From: an uncultured Bacilli bacterium | GTDB lineage: Bacteria; Bacillota_I; Bacilli_A; RFN20; CAG-631 | Direction of reading: 5' to 3' | NCBI GenBank assembly: GCA_947626825.1 | Contig: CANQTM010000015.1 | Coordinates: forward strand, 1 to 37,599 | Length of the DNA: 37,599 bases | Shown: positions 1 through 7,689 of the stretch, piece by piece | Numbering within the stretch: position 1 is the stretch's first letter | Layout: each line of letters begins with the position of its first letter | The notes under the pieces: model-generated | Seen by the model: only the letters and a program-made list of their open reading frames with translations | The model's database searches: none | Told to the model about the DNA's origin: nothing | Made by a program: the position numbers and the translations under genes

Positions 1-152
1 CATGCCATTTTTACCCATTTTTTAACATAAAAGCCACTATTTTTTATTTATTTTTGCTTTCATGCGTAATTACTATTAATTTTTGTAAATTAAAAACACA
101 TTACAAATACAAACTTAATTAAAATTTTAACTTCAAAAATAAAATACAAAAA

Positions 153-395
153 CTATTTATTAAATAAAGCCATGGCAATTGCAAAACTTATTAATGACAA
201 AACAATACTTGAAAGGCAAAAAATAATTCCTTTTTCTATTTTTATATTGTCAACTTTATTGGCAATTTTATTTTCTTTATATGCTAAAACCAAAGTTGGA
301 ATAGCATAAATAAGCCCAAGTCCACCTATTAATGAAGTTATTAAACTAACAATACTAAAAATATAAACTTGATTGACCTGTGTTATCTTTGACAT
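153..395 (-). CDS. Small two-helix membrane protein, unknown function
   Basis: An 80-residue protein with two hydrophobic segments at about residues 12-38 and 56-78, separated by a short charged lysine/asparagine-rich loop. The arrangement resembles small DUF4190-like membrane proteins, but I cannot assign a family with confidence. I chose the ATG at 395 because an AGGGTG ribosome binding site lies just upstream; a longer frame opening with GTG at 404 would start inside that site. The gene follows ribF by about 40 bases on the same strand and has no promoter of its own that I can see, so it is probably the last gene of the truB-ribF transcript. No clear terminator follows it, and 1-152 holds only AT-rich sequence with no gene that I can see. 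Confidence 0.6.
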   Translation of the reverse strand: MSKITQVNQVYIFSIVSLITSLIGGLGLIYAIPTLVLAYKENKIANKVDNIKIEKGIIFCLSSIVLSLISFAIAMALFNK

Positions 396-435
396 TTTTA
401 TCACCCTAAAGTTATTTTTAGCAAATATTATCTTT

Positions 436-1338
436 TTATGAAAAAAGTTCTAATTTTTTTAAATCTTTTTGCAATTGCTTTTTTAAATAAATTAAAGATT
501 TAAATGTGTGTTCTTTACGATGATATTTTAAAAATTCAATTTCTATTATATGATTATATAAATTTTGATTAAAATTAAGTAAATGTGCTTCGATTTTTAA
601 TGTTTTATTATTATTTATAGTAGGATTGTAACCTACATTAATCATAGCTTTATATTTATTTTTATTAACATATGCATATCCAAAATATACACCATGTTTT
701 AATAAATAACATGAATTATATATCTTTAAATTAGCAGTTTTAAAATTAATTTTTTGACCATTTTGTAAACCTTTAATGATTCTTGATTTTAAAGAAAATG
801 GCCAATATAAAAGTTTATTTGCTTCTTTAATTGCTCCATTTAATAATAAATTGCGTATATATGATGAAGATATTTTATTATTTTTATAATAAACATCTTT
901 TATTTCAAATATTTTATATAAAGTATTTTCTTTAAAATAATTTATATTGCCCATTTTATTTTTGGCAAAAGAAAAATCGCTTCCTAAAACTAATCCTAAA
1001 CAATTTAATGGTTCAAGATATAATTTAACAAATTCATCAGGATTTAAATTTTGAAAATTATCTTTTATTTCTAATAATAATAAATAATCAATTTTTAAAG
1101 ATTTAAAAGCTTTTATTTTTTTATTTAAAGACATCAAACAATTAGTTAACTTCCACAAATTTAAAATGTCATTATCAAAAGAAATCACAACACTTTTAGC
1201 ATTGTAATATTTTGCTTTTTTAACTAAAACATTTAAAATTTTTTGATGTCCTTTATGAATGCCATCAAAAAATCCAATAGTAATAATGGTTTTATCATTG
1301 AAGTTCTTTAAGTCGTTGATATTTATAATCTTCATCAT
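436..1338 (-). CDS. ribF: Bifunctional riboflavin kinase / FAD synthetase RibF
   Basis: Cytoplasmic enzyme that phosphorylates riboflavin to FMN and adenylylates FMN to FAD. The N-terminal half is the nucleotidyltransferase domain, with GFFDGIHKGH at residues 22-31 carrying the HxGH-type ATP-binding signature. The C-terminal half is the riboflavin kinase domain, recognisable by NVGYNPT followed by the IEAHLL segment. The length of 300 residues is usual for the family. The start overlaps the end of truB by 44 bases, which suggests translational coupling. Two consecutive ATG codons follow an AGAGG site; the second (1335) has the better spacing, so the protein may start there. The truB-ribF order is common in Bacillota. 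Confidence 0.93.
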   Translation of the reverse strand: MMKIININDLKNFNDKTIITIGFFDGIHKGHQKILNVLVKKAKYYNAKSVVISFDNDILNLWKLTNCLMSLNKKIKAFKSLKIDYLLLLEIKDNFQNLNPDEFVKLYLEPLNCLGLVLGSDFSFAKNKMGNINYFKENTLYKIFEIKDVYYKNNKISSSYIRNLLLNGAIKEANKLLYWPFSLKSRIIKGLQNGQKINFKTANLKIYNSCYLLKHGVYFGYAYVNKNKYKAMINVGYNPTINNNKTLKIEAHLLNFNQNLYNHIIEIEFLKYHRKEHTFKSLIYLKKQLQKDLKKLELFS

Positions 1339-2185
1339 ATAAACCTCTTATACATTGATAAATTTTTTCTTCTTTTTTTTGATAAATTGCAATTGGTAAT
1401 TGGTTATCACATATTAATATATTTTCATCAATTTCATTTTTTAAAATTAATTTTTGTCCATTATATGTTCTTTTTAAAATACTATGATCATTTATAAATA
1501 ATTTTTTCATATTTAAAGCATCTTTAATATCAATTATTTTGATATTTTCATCTAATAAATCATCATAACTTTGAGCATCTTCAACTGATATATCACCAAT
1601 TTTAATACGTCTTAACATAGTTAAATATCCTAAATTATCAAGTTTATTTGCAATATCTACTCCAAGGGTCCTAATATATGTACCTTTAGAACATTTTACA
1701 TAAATCTTTAAACTATCATTTGTAAAATCAATTAAATTTAATTCATATATTTTGACTTTACGACTTGGAATAGTTACATTTTCATTATTTCTTGCATATT
1801 CATATAGATGTTTACCAGACACTTTGATAGCTGAAAAAACAGGTGGTATTTGTTCTATTTCTCCAATAAATGATTGTAAAACTTCTTCTATTTGTTTTTT
1901 ATTTATTTTATTAATGCTTTTTTCTTTTATAACATTTCCTTGATTATCAAAAGTATCAGTTAAAATTCCTAAAGTAATTGTAGCAATGTATTCTTTAGTT
2001 TCATTTTCTAAAAATGGTAATATTTTTGTAGCTTGATTAAGTCCAATAATTAATAAACCACTAGCAAAAGGATCAAGTGTTCCACAATGACCAACTTTAT
2101 TTGTATTAAATCTTTTCTTTATTAATTTAATTGCTTGATAACTGCTTACACCAATTTTTTTATCTACTAAAATAATGCCATCCAT
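1295..2185 (-). CDS. truB: tRNA pseudouridine-55 synthase TruB
   Basis: Isomerises U55 in the T-loop of tRNAs to pseudouridine. The N-terminus reads as the canonical catalytic domain: IILVDKKIGVSS, then the GTLDPFASGLL signature at about residues 35-45, with Asp38 as the expected catalytic residue. A further family motif, KCSKGTYIRTL, lies near residue 165. The length of 296 residues is normal. The start ATG is preceded by a GGTGG Shine-Dalgarno-like stretch. It is the first gene of a transcript with ribF, which it overlaps, and its promoter at 2208-2236 is nearly consensus. Confidence 0.95.
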   Translation of the reverse strand: MDGIILVDKKIGVSSYQAIKLIKKRFNTNKVGHCGTLDPFASGLLIIGLNQATKILPFLENETKEYIATITLGILTDTFDNQGNVIKEKSINKINKKQIEEVLQSFIGEIEQIPPVFSAIKVSGKHLYEYARNNENVTIPSRKVKIYELNLIDFTNDSLKIYVKCSKGTYIRTLGVDIANKLDNLGYLTMLRRIKIGDISVEDAQSYDDLLDENIKIIDIKDALNMKKLFINDHSILKRTYNGQKLILKNEIDENILICDNQLPIAIYQKKEEKIYQCIRGLYDEDYKYQRLKELQ

Positions 2186-2207
2186 TATGTCACCACCATC
2201 AATAAAT

Positions 2208-2236
2208 ATTCTACTTTAATTTTAAAAAAATGACAA
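2208..2236 (-). promoter_or_regulatory. Promoter of truB-ribF
   Basis: On the minus strand, TTGTCA is followed by a 17-base spacer and TAGAAT, about 22 bases upstream of the truB start. The -35 box lies inside the terminator hairpin of the upstream glycosyltransferase operon, so termination and initiation signals share sequence here. Assigned from the sequence match only. Confidence 0.6.
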
Positions 2237-2256
2237 TGAATTACTTCATTATCATT
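2224..2256 (-). terminator. Intrinsic terminator of the GT8/acyltransferase operon
   Basis: On the minus strand, a 12-bp stem (arms 2229-2240 and 2245-2256, one G-U pair, four-base loop) is followed by a run of seven T residues, nine bases after the stop codon of the fusion gene at 2265. Confidence 0.7.
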
Positions 2257-2264
2257 ATTAGTAA

Positions 2265-4028
2265 TTATTTTAAATAAGTTAATGGAATATTATATGTTTT
2301 TTCATAAACTTCTTTCCAAACTTCATAATTTTCTTGTAATAACATATTTGTGTTTTGGGCAATAGATTGCCCTTCTTTTGGATATATAGGTTTGGAAATA
2401 TTTATAGTATATTCTTGAACATAAAAACCATCAGGGCCTAATACATCAGAATCTTTCATTGTAATAAAACATGGCAATACAGGAACGTGATTTTTACTTG
2501 CAAAATTATAAGCACCTTTTTTTAATGGTTTTGGTTTACGATAGTTCCACCATAAACTTTGTTCAGGATAAACTAAAACCAAATGGCCATTTTGCAATAA
2601 AGTATCAACTGCTTTAATAAATTTTTTCATAGTTTCTGGATGTGATGATAATGGTAATGTATTACAATGTCTCATCAAAAAGCCATAAAAACCAGGAAAA
2701 GATGTATAATTACCTTCCCTTATTACTCGATAAAATGTTCGACCATTTTCTTTTTGTTTAGATGCTTCATAGGCAATTTGAATTGCAAAACTATCAAATG
2801 GATTAAAATGATTACAAGTTATAATGGCTCCAGAATCTAAATTTTTAAAATTTTCTAAACCTTTTATTTCTTTAATAATCATCATTTTTTCATCTAAAAG
2901 ATGGTTAACAAATTTTCTAGCCATATGATAAGCAAATTTTGTCTTTACGCGATTAGTAAAACCTTTTTTTAGATAATTAATATCATTTGGAAGTAAAACT
3001 TTTCCAGGTGGATCTTGCTCTAAATCTTGATCAAATTTACCTTCTTTTTCAAATTCATCCATCTTTTTTAAGATAGCAACACGATCTGACGAACGAGTCA
3101 CTTTATTTAATCTATTTAAATAATTATCATCTTTATTTGCTTCATTAACAGCCATTTTTAAAAGATTTTCCATAGTTTTTTGATCTTTTAATTTATTTTC
3201 ATCACTATAATTATTTAATTCATTTAATAATTCTTGATAAATGTTTGTATCTTTAGCATATTGCCAAAAAATATCATAGCCAAGACAATTATTATAATAC
3301 CAAGGTTTACTTACCATATTATAATGAACAATGTATGCTTCATCTATTGGAAATGGTATCTCACTAAATGTTTGGGCATTCCACCTTTGGTCATAAAAAT
3401 AAATGTGATCTTTGCAAATAACATTTAAATAATCTTCATCTTGAGCAACTACAAACTTATAAGTATGAAGTAATTGTATAAATTTATCTAAGATAAAATG
3501 TAAACGAAATTGTTCACAATTAATTACAATAATTCCTGCATTAAAAAAATTATATTTAGATATTCCATCACATTTTTCAACATAATTAGCAAAATCTTCT
3601 AATTGTAAAACAGCAAGTTCATTACAAGCACCTAAATAAGCATCTTTAATATCAATTTCATACAATTTACTAATATCACCTTGAACTATAGTATCACTAT
3701 CAATATAAATTGCTTTATTATATTCAGGAAACATTTCAGCAATAAATAAACGATAATAAGTAGTATTAGAATAATAATCTCTAATTGGGAACTTATCAGA
3801 TATTGAATTTAAATAATCAGTAACATCTTCAAAAGAAATTTCAAAATTTTCATTAGCCATAATTAATAATTTTTCTTTCATTTTTGAAGAAATATTTGTA
3901 TTTAAAATATAAACATGATATTTGTATTCTTTAGAAGCATTTTTAATCATTGAATATAATGATACTATTGTATATTTAACAAAATTATCATCACATGAAT
4001 AAAAAATAGGTATAACTTCTTTTCCCAT
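2265..4028 (-). CDS. GT8 glycosyltransferase - PlsC-type acyltransferase fusion
   Basis: A 587-residue two-domain protein. Residues 1-260 form a family 8 glycosyltransferase: an IPIFYSCDDN opening, the metal-binding DSD at 110-112, and the C-terminal HYNMVSKPW with His235. A charged, probably helical linker spans about 265-345. From about residue 353 a PlsC/LPLAT-type acyltransferase follows, with NHFNPFD (the HX4D motif, His407 and Asp412) and a later YPEQ block. The predicted role is sugar transfer plus acyl transfer to a glycolipid or lipid carrier at the inner membrane face; the substrates are unknown. I chose the ATG at 4028, which has a GGGGGA site ten bases upstream, rather than a TTG at 4049 that overlaps that site. 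It is the last gene of its operon and is followed by a terminator. Confidence 0.85.
   Translation of the reverse strand: MGKEVIPIFYSCDDNFVKYTIVSLYSMIKNASKEYKYHVYILNTNISSKMKEKLLIMANENFEISFEDVTDYLNSISDKFPIRDYYSNTTYYRLFIAEMFPEYNKAIYIDSDTIVQGDISKLYEIDIKDAYLGACNELAVLQLEDFANYVEKCDGISKYNFFNAGIIVINCEQFRLHFILDKFIQLLHTYKFVVAQDEDYLNVICKDHIYFYDQRWNAQTFSEIPFPIDEAYIVHYNMVSKPWYYNNCLGYDIFWQYAKDTNIYQELLNELNNYSDENKLKDQKTMENLLKMAVNEANKDDNYLNRLNKVTRSSDRVAILKKMDEFEKEGKFDQDLEQDPPGKVLLPNDINYLKKGFTNRVKTKFAYHMARKFVNHLLDEKMMIIKEIKGLENFKNLDSGAIITCNHFNPFDSFAIQIAYEASKQKENGRTFYRVIREGNYTSFPGFYGFLMRHCNTLPLSSHPETMKKFIKAVDTLLQNGHLVLVYPEQSLWWNYRKPKPLKKGAYNFASKNHVPVLPCFITMKDSDVLGPDGFYVQEYTINISKPIYPKEGQSIAQNTNMLLQENYEVWKEVYEKTYNIPLTYLK
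3901..4012. repeat. Near-identical DNA copy, 5' end of the fusion GT8 gene
   Basis: These 112 bases match 4980-5091 with about four differences by eye, in the same orientation and offset by 1079 bases. The similarity continues more weakly through the rest of the GT8 domains. It marks a tandem gene duplication with recent divergence or gene conversion at the 5' end. Confidence 0.85.
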
Positions 4029-4057
4029 AATAATTAAATCCCCCAACAAATTAATTT

Positions 4058-5110
4058 TTAATAATTTATATCATCAGTAAGTATCATTTTATTAGAAATT
4101 TTAGAATTTTGATTATTTTTTTCTTTTTTATATTCAATATTATTTTTCATAATATTAATATTTTCTGTTAATTGTTTTACTTTATTTAAACTATTCAAAT
4201 AATTATTTTTATTATTTGTTTCAGCAATTGCAAGTTTTAATAAATTGTCAGCAGATATTTGATCATTTTCTTTTTCTTTATCTGTATAACTATTTAAAAC
4301 ATCTAATATATCTTCATAAACATTTGTTTCTTCAGCATATTGCCAAAAAATATCCCCAAAACGACAATCTTGATAATGCCATGGTTTACTTACCATAATA
4401 TAATGGATAATATATGCATCTTTTATTGGATAAGGTATTTCACCAAATACTTCTGTATTCCACTTTTGATTTAACCATAAAACATGGTTCTTACATATTA
4501 CATTTAGATAATCTTCATCTTGTGTTACAACAAATTTATAAACTTGAAGTAATTTAATAAATTTTTCTAAAACTTTATGATCTCTAAATTGTTTGCAATT
4601 AATTAAAATCATTCCAGCATTGAAGAAACTATAACGTGATACTCCTACACACTTTTCAACATATGTGCCATATTCATTTACTTGAACCATAGCTTGTTCA
4701 TGACAAGCACCAACATAATAATCTTTTAAATCAATTTCATATAAATTACTAATATCACCTTGAACTATTGTATCGCTATCAATATAAATTGCCTTATTAT
4801 ATTGAGGAAACATTTCAGCAATAAATAAACGAAAATAAGTTGTTTTTGAATAATAATCTCTAATTGGAAACTTATCAGCTATAGAATGTAAATAGTTGGT
4901 AACATCTTCAAAAGAAATTTCAAAATTTTCATTTGCTAAAACCATTAACCTATCTTGCATTTCTTTTGTAATATTAGTATTTAAAATATAAACATGATAT
5001 TTATATTCTTTAGAAGCATTTTTAATCATTGAATGTAATGATACTATTGTATATTTAACAAAATTGTCATCACATGCATAAAAAATAGGTATTATTTGAT
5101 TAGTTTTCAT
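4058..5110 (-). CDS. GT8 family glycosyltransferase, truncated paralog of the fusion
   Basis: A 350-residue family 8 glycosyltransferase with DSD at 111-113 and a late HYIMVSKPW motif. It is very similar to the N-terminal half of the next gene (2265-4028), at DNA level near the 5' end and at protein level through the linker. It ends LTDDINY, while the paralog reads LPNDINY and continues directly into its acyltransferase domain. It therefore looks like a copy that lost, or never gained, the acyltransferase half at precisely that point. The start ATG has an AAGGAGA site and overlaps the stop of the upstream gene as ATGA, so the two are probably translationally coupled. The acceptor and sugar donor cannot be told from sequence. 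Confidence 0.87.
   Translation of the reverse strand: MKTNQIIPIFYACDDNFVKYTIVSLHSMIKNASKEYKYHVYILNTNITKEMQDRLMVLANENFEISFEDVTNYLHSIADKFPIRDYYSKTTYFRLFIAEMFPQYNKAIYIDSDTIVQGDISNLYEIDLKDYYVGACHEQAMVQVNEYGTYVEKCVGVSRYSFFNAGMILINCKQFRDHKVLEKFIKLLQVYKFVVTQDEDYLNVICKNHVLWLNQKWNTEVFGEIPYPIKDAYIIHYIMVSKPWHYQDCRFGDIFWQYAEETNVYEDILDVLNSYTDKEKENDQISADNLLKLAIAETNNKNNYLNSLNKVKQLTENINIMKNNIEYKKEKNNQNSKISNKMILTDDINY
4980..5091. repeat. Near-identical DNA copy, 5' end of the stand-alone GT8 gene
   Basis: Partner of 3901-4012: about four differences in 112 aligned bases, same orientation. Confidence 0.85.
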
Positions 5111-5946
5111 TTTTGTAAAATCTCCTTTTTAAATTTTTCTTTCAAATAAATATATTCATATAAAATATCATCAAATTGATAATATTTAAAGACTTTGTGA
5201 ACTTTGCTGACATGCCATTGTTTTATATTGTCAGTATGTGGATAAGGTAACCAAAACAATCTTTTAGAAAAATGTCTAATAATTGTCCAAGAGTGTAAAA
5301 ATTTTTGATCATTATATCTTTGAGGCAAAACTTTTCTTTTCGTAGTTGCTCTTATTAAAGCACTTTGATCTGCAAATAATAATTTTTTCTTCTTTAGCCA
5401 TTCTCGTGCTTTTTCAAAAATGTTTGTTTCTTTCATTTTTTCTAAATTAAATAAAAGCACTCCAGCATTGATATAATTTGGATTAATTAAATATTTACCA
5501 TAATGATCTCTTGCAGCTGCATATTCATAATCACTAATATCAATATCATAAATTAAACTAATATCTTTATTAAATAAAATATCAATATCTAAATATAATA
5601 TCTTATCTGGTAAGCCATCAATCTTATCAGCCAAGAGTCTTATTAAAGTATATGGTGATGTATAAGGATTTTTATTAGGTGTATTTGCAAAATATTCATT
5701 ATATAAATCAGTTACATCTATTTTAATAACTTCATTTTCTTGATTATATTCTTTAATGACTTTTCTAAAAAAATCTATTTGACAATCATTAATTGGTAGA
5801 TATTTTTTATCAAAATTGGAAAGATCCATTGTAAAAATATAAAATATTATTGGTTTAGATGTTTCTTGACGTTTAAAAATTGATAATGAACAAGTTAATA
5901 TTCCATCGAAAACCTTATCATTGCCACAAAACAAAACATTAATCAT
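5107..5946 (-). CDS. GT8 family glycosyltransferase, divergent member
   Basis: A 279-residue family 8 glycosyltransferase opening INVLFCGND, with the metal-binding DID at residues 120-122 inside ILYLDIDILF and a late WHVSK segment in place of the usual HxxxxKPW. It is clearly less related to the two downstream GT8 domains than they are to each other, so it may add a different sugar. I chose the ATG at 5946 because GGAGG sits nine bases upstream; a longer frame to 5988 lies wholly inside the preceding gene. It overlaps the upstream acyltransferase gene by eight bases and the downstream GT8 gene by four, so the operon is tightly coupled. Confidence 0.85.
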   Translation of the reverse strand: MINVLFCGNDKVFDGILTCSLSIFKRQETSKPIIFYIFTMDLSNFDKKYLPINDCQIDFFRKVIKEYNQENEVIKIDVTDLYNEYFANTPNKNPYTSPYTLIRLLADKIDGLPDKILYLDIDILFNKDISLIYDIDISDYEYAAARDHYGKYLINPNYINAGVLLFNLEKMKETNIFEKAREWLKKKKLLFADQSALIRATTKRKVLPQRYNDQKFLHSWTIIRHFSKRLFWLPYPHTDNIKQWHVSKVHKVFKYYQFDDILYEYIYLKEKFKKEILQK

Positions 5947-6727
5947 TATGGATTTCCTCCGATTTAATATACTTAATCCATTCAACATTTGAATTCAAAC
6001 TACGATTTCTCATACAATTATATATACGATCACGCAAATCTTTTTTTCTTAAATTCAATGGTAAATCATTATTTGGATAAAAAGGACCATCAATATAAGT
6101 AACAATTTTAGGCTTAGATGAATGTTTCCTTTTTTGATAAGTATTAGTGAAACAAAAACTAGGAACATTATATGTTATTGGATAATGGAATGACTTATCA
6201 ACAAATGGTCTTATTTTAGTATAAAATGGCCAAATATGAGCTTCAGGATAAATCACAACAACTTGATTTTTTTTAATTTTATTACTAATTGCTTTTAAAA
6301 AATTTTTATAAGCTAACGTATCATCTGGAAGAGGTAAAGCTCCCATTGATGATGTTACTTTTCCAAGAATTGGCATTGAAACATTATTAGCATGAACAAT
6401 GACATAACTTCTTTTGGGATAACTTAATATATTTGGAATAAAAGCATCAGCAATATCCTGAGTATGATTTCCATAAATGAAATATGAATTTTTTTTAAAC
6501 TCCTTTAAAAATTGCTTATTAATTATTTTGTGATGAAAAACAATTTTTGTATATAAATATGCAATAGGAGCAGCTACAATACGATACCAAAAAAACGATG
6601 TGAATTTTTTAAATAATGATGTGTGTTCATATTTATATGAACCATCGATTTTTTTGGGAGTTATTTTAGCAGTTGAAAATTCATCATTTAATTCATCAGA
6701 ATAACAAATAATTTTTCTTTTTTCCAT
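5939..6727 (-). CDS. PlsC-type acyltransferase, first gene of the GT8 operon
   Basis: A 262-residue LPLAT-superfamily acyltransferase, expected to move an acyl chain onto a phospholipid or glycolipid precursor at the membrane. YGNHTQDIAD at 86-94 is block I, and IYPEAHIWPFY at 159-169 is block III with Glu162. The catalytic spacing is unusual: His88 is followed by Asp94 (HX5D) rather than HX4D, with Asp91 as an alternative. From memory, a Bacillota subfamily with an NHTQ opening has this spacing, so I do not read it as inactive. A hydrophobic segment lies near residues 45-65. It is the promoter-proximal gene of the four-gene operon, and a perfect palindrome overlaps its promoter. Confidence 0.8.
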   Translation of the reverse strand: MEKRKIICYSDELNDEFSTAKITPKKIDGSYKYEHTSLFKKFTSFFWYRIVAAPIAYLYTKIVFHHKIINKQFLKEFKKNSYFIYGNHTQDIADAFIPNILSYPKRSYVIVHANNVSMPILGKVTSSMGALPLPDDTLAYKNFLKAISNKIKKNQVVVIYPEAHIWPFYTKIRPFVDKSFHYPITYNVPSFCFTNTYQKRKHSSKPKIVTYIDGPFYPNNDLPLNLRKKDLRDRIYNCMRNRSLNSNVEWIKYIKSEEIHND

Positions 6728-6743
6728 AACAACTTACCTTCAT

Positions 6744-6760
6744 CGGACATTATATGTCCG
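6744..6760. promoter_or_regulatory. Palindromic operator over the -10 box of the GT8 operon
   Basis: Perfect inverted repeat CGGACAT-TAT-ATGTCCG, 17 bp, starting 17 bases upstream of the acyltransferase start codon. On the minus strand it contains a perfect TATAAT. A palindrome covering the -10 box is typical of repressor operators, for example those of the TetR family. No regulator gene lies nearby, so the cognate protein, if any, is encoded elsewhere. Confidence 0.65.
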
Positions 6761-6775
6761 CTACCATATTATCAA
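6749..6775 (-). promoter_or_regulatory. Probable promoter of the acyltransferase-GT8 operon
   Basis: TATAAT at 6749-6754 on the minus strand, with TTGATA at 6770-6775 as the nearest -35-like hexamer. The spacer is only 15 bases, shorter than optimal, so the -35 assignment is uncertain. The -10 lies inside the palindrome. Confidence 0.5.
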
Positions 6776-6835
6776 ATTAATCAAAATAAAATCAATCTAT
6801 TTCATTTATATATCAGTCTACACTTTATAATTTGT

Positions 6836-6873
6836 TAGTAGAGTTATTAAAAATATGCTCTACTATTAGTAGA
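6836..6873. repeat. Triple TAGTAGA half-site cluster in a divergent intergenic region
   Basis: TAGTAGA occurs at 6836-6842 and 6867-6873 and in inverted orientation at 6859-6865. The last two form a perfect 15-bp palindrome (7-1-7), and the first pairs with the second over eight bases (TAGTAGAG / CTCTACTA). It lies about 95 bases upstream of the cysteine-rich protein gene and may be a regulator binding site or an mRNA leader hairpin. Confidence 0.45.
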
Positions 6874-6967
6874 ATTACCAATTTTTCTCAATAAATATGG
6901 GCATTTATAATGTCATTTTTTAATTTATGTGCATATTGTTTAATGTAGTAAAAAGGAAGGTGAAAAT

Positions 6968-7429
6968 TTGTATAACTGTAATTGCAATAATGGATGTAAT
7001 GCAAATTCATGTCCAAATGTTACTTTAACTTTACAAGCAAATGCTACAACTCTTGCTCCGTGCAATCTAATAACATATACTTGCACTATCACAAATGAAG
7101 ACCCTAATGTTACATATGGTGTATTTAAAGAAAATATGCCTTCACCTATCGTTTTCCTTCCTGGTACTGTAACAATTAATGGTCAAAATTATCCAACTTT
7201 AAATCCTACAAATGGTTTTAATGTAAACTTCTTAACAATGGGAAATACAATTACTATTACTTATATGGGTAAGGCTTATGGTGATAGTTGCTGCTGCGTT
7301 AAAGTTACAACATGTGATTGTTGTCGTAACTATAGACCAGTAAACAATTATGCAACATTATGTTATAAACAATGTTGTTGTAATAAAGTTGCTACATCTA
7401 ATGATGTCATAGTTCAGGTAGAGTACTAA
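6968..7429 (+). CDS. Cysteine-rich DUF11-like protein, possible spore-coat/surface component
   Basis: A 153-residue protein with 16 cysteines, clustered at the N-terminus (CNCNNGC) and in the C-terminal third (CCC, CDCC, CCC). Between them, about residues 17-102 resemble a DUF11-type beta-sandwich repeat (LTLQANATTLAP, then a PGTVTINGQ strand pair). There is no signal peptide or membrane segment. Cysteine-rich proteins without export signals are typical of cross-linked spore-coat or exosporium layers, and this genome carries other sporulation genes; that role is inference. The start is TTG, chosen because AGGAAGGTG lies just upstream and no ATG fits. A strong bidirectional terminator follows. 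Confidence 0.7.
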   Translation: MYNCNCNNGCNANSCPNVTLTLQANATTLAPCNLITYTCTITNEDPNVTYGVFKENMPSPIVFLPGTVTINGQNYPTLNPTNGFNVNFLTMGNTITITYMGKAYGDSCCCVKVTTCDCCRNYRPVNNYATLCYKQCCCNKVATSNDVIVQVEY

Positions 7430-7440
7430 ATAAAGCTACA

Positions 7441-7479
7441 AAAAAATACTTTCATAGATTTTTGATGAAAGTATTTTTT
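7441..7479. terminator. Bidirectional terminator between the cysteine-rich gene and copA
   Basis: Perfect 15-bp stem (7441-7455 with 7465-7479) and nine-base loop. The A-rich and T-rich ends allow it to act on both converging transcripts. Confidence 0.9.
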
Positions 7480-7488
7480 AATGTTTTA

Positions 7489-7689
7489 TTATGCCTTATA
7501 ACCAGCTTTATTTATTGCTTGTTTGATGGCATCTACATCAATTTCAGTTTCATATGAGATAGTAACATTTTTATCATTTACTGAAGCTTTAGCATCAACA
7601 ACATTTTTTATTGTTTTGCATGCTTCTTCAACATGCATTTTGCAATGATCACACATCATGCCTTCAACACTTATAGTCAATGTTTTCAT
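7489..7689 (-). CDS. copZ: Nested CopZ-like copper chaperone, internal in-frame start in copA
   Basis: The last 66 codons of copA form a complete HMA domain that begins MKTLTISVEGMMCDHC and ends at the shared stop codon. The internal ATG at 7689 is preceded by AAAGGAG with six bases of spacing, an excellent ribosome binding site for this genome. A stand-alone copper chaperone is therefore probably made from within copA. CopZ proteins of about 65-70 residues deliver Cu(I) to CopA and exchange it with CsoR-type sensors. Whether the fused form, the free form or both exist cannot be decided from sequence; a homopolymer error that hides a normal copA stop is a real alternative. Confidence 0.6.
   Translation of the reverse strand: MKTLTISVEGMMCDHCKMHVEEACKTIKNVVDAKASVNDKNVTISYETEIDVDAIKQAINKAGYKA

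Noticed and set aside
5939-6727. Inactive acyltransferase, because HX4D is not exact.
   Set aside because: The His-X5-Asp spacing with a following YPEAHIW block appears to be a subfamily trait rather than decay, and the frame is intact.
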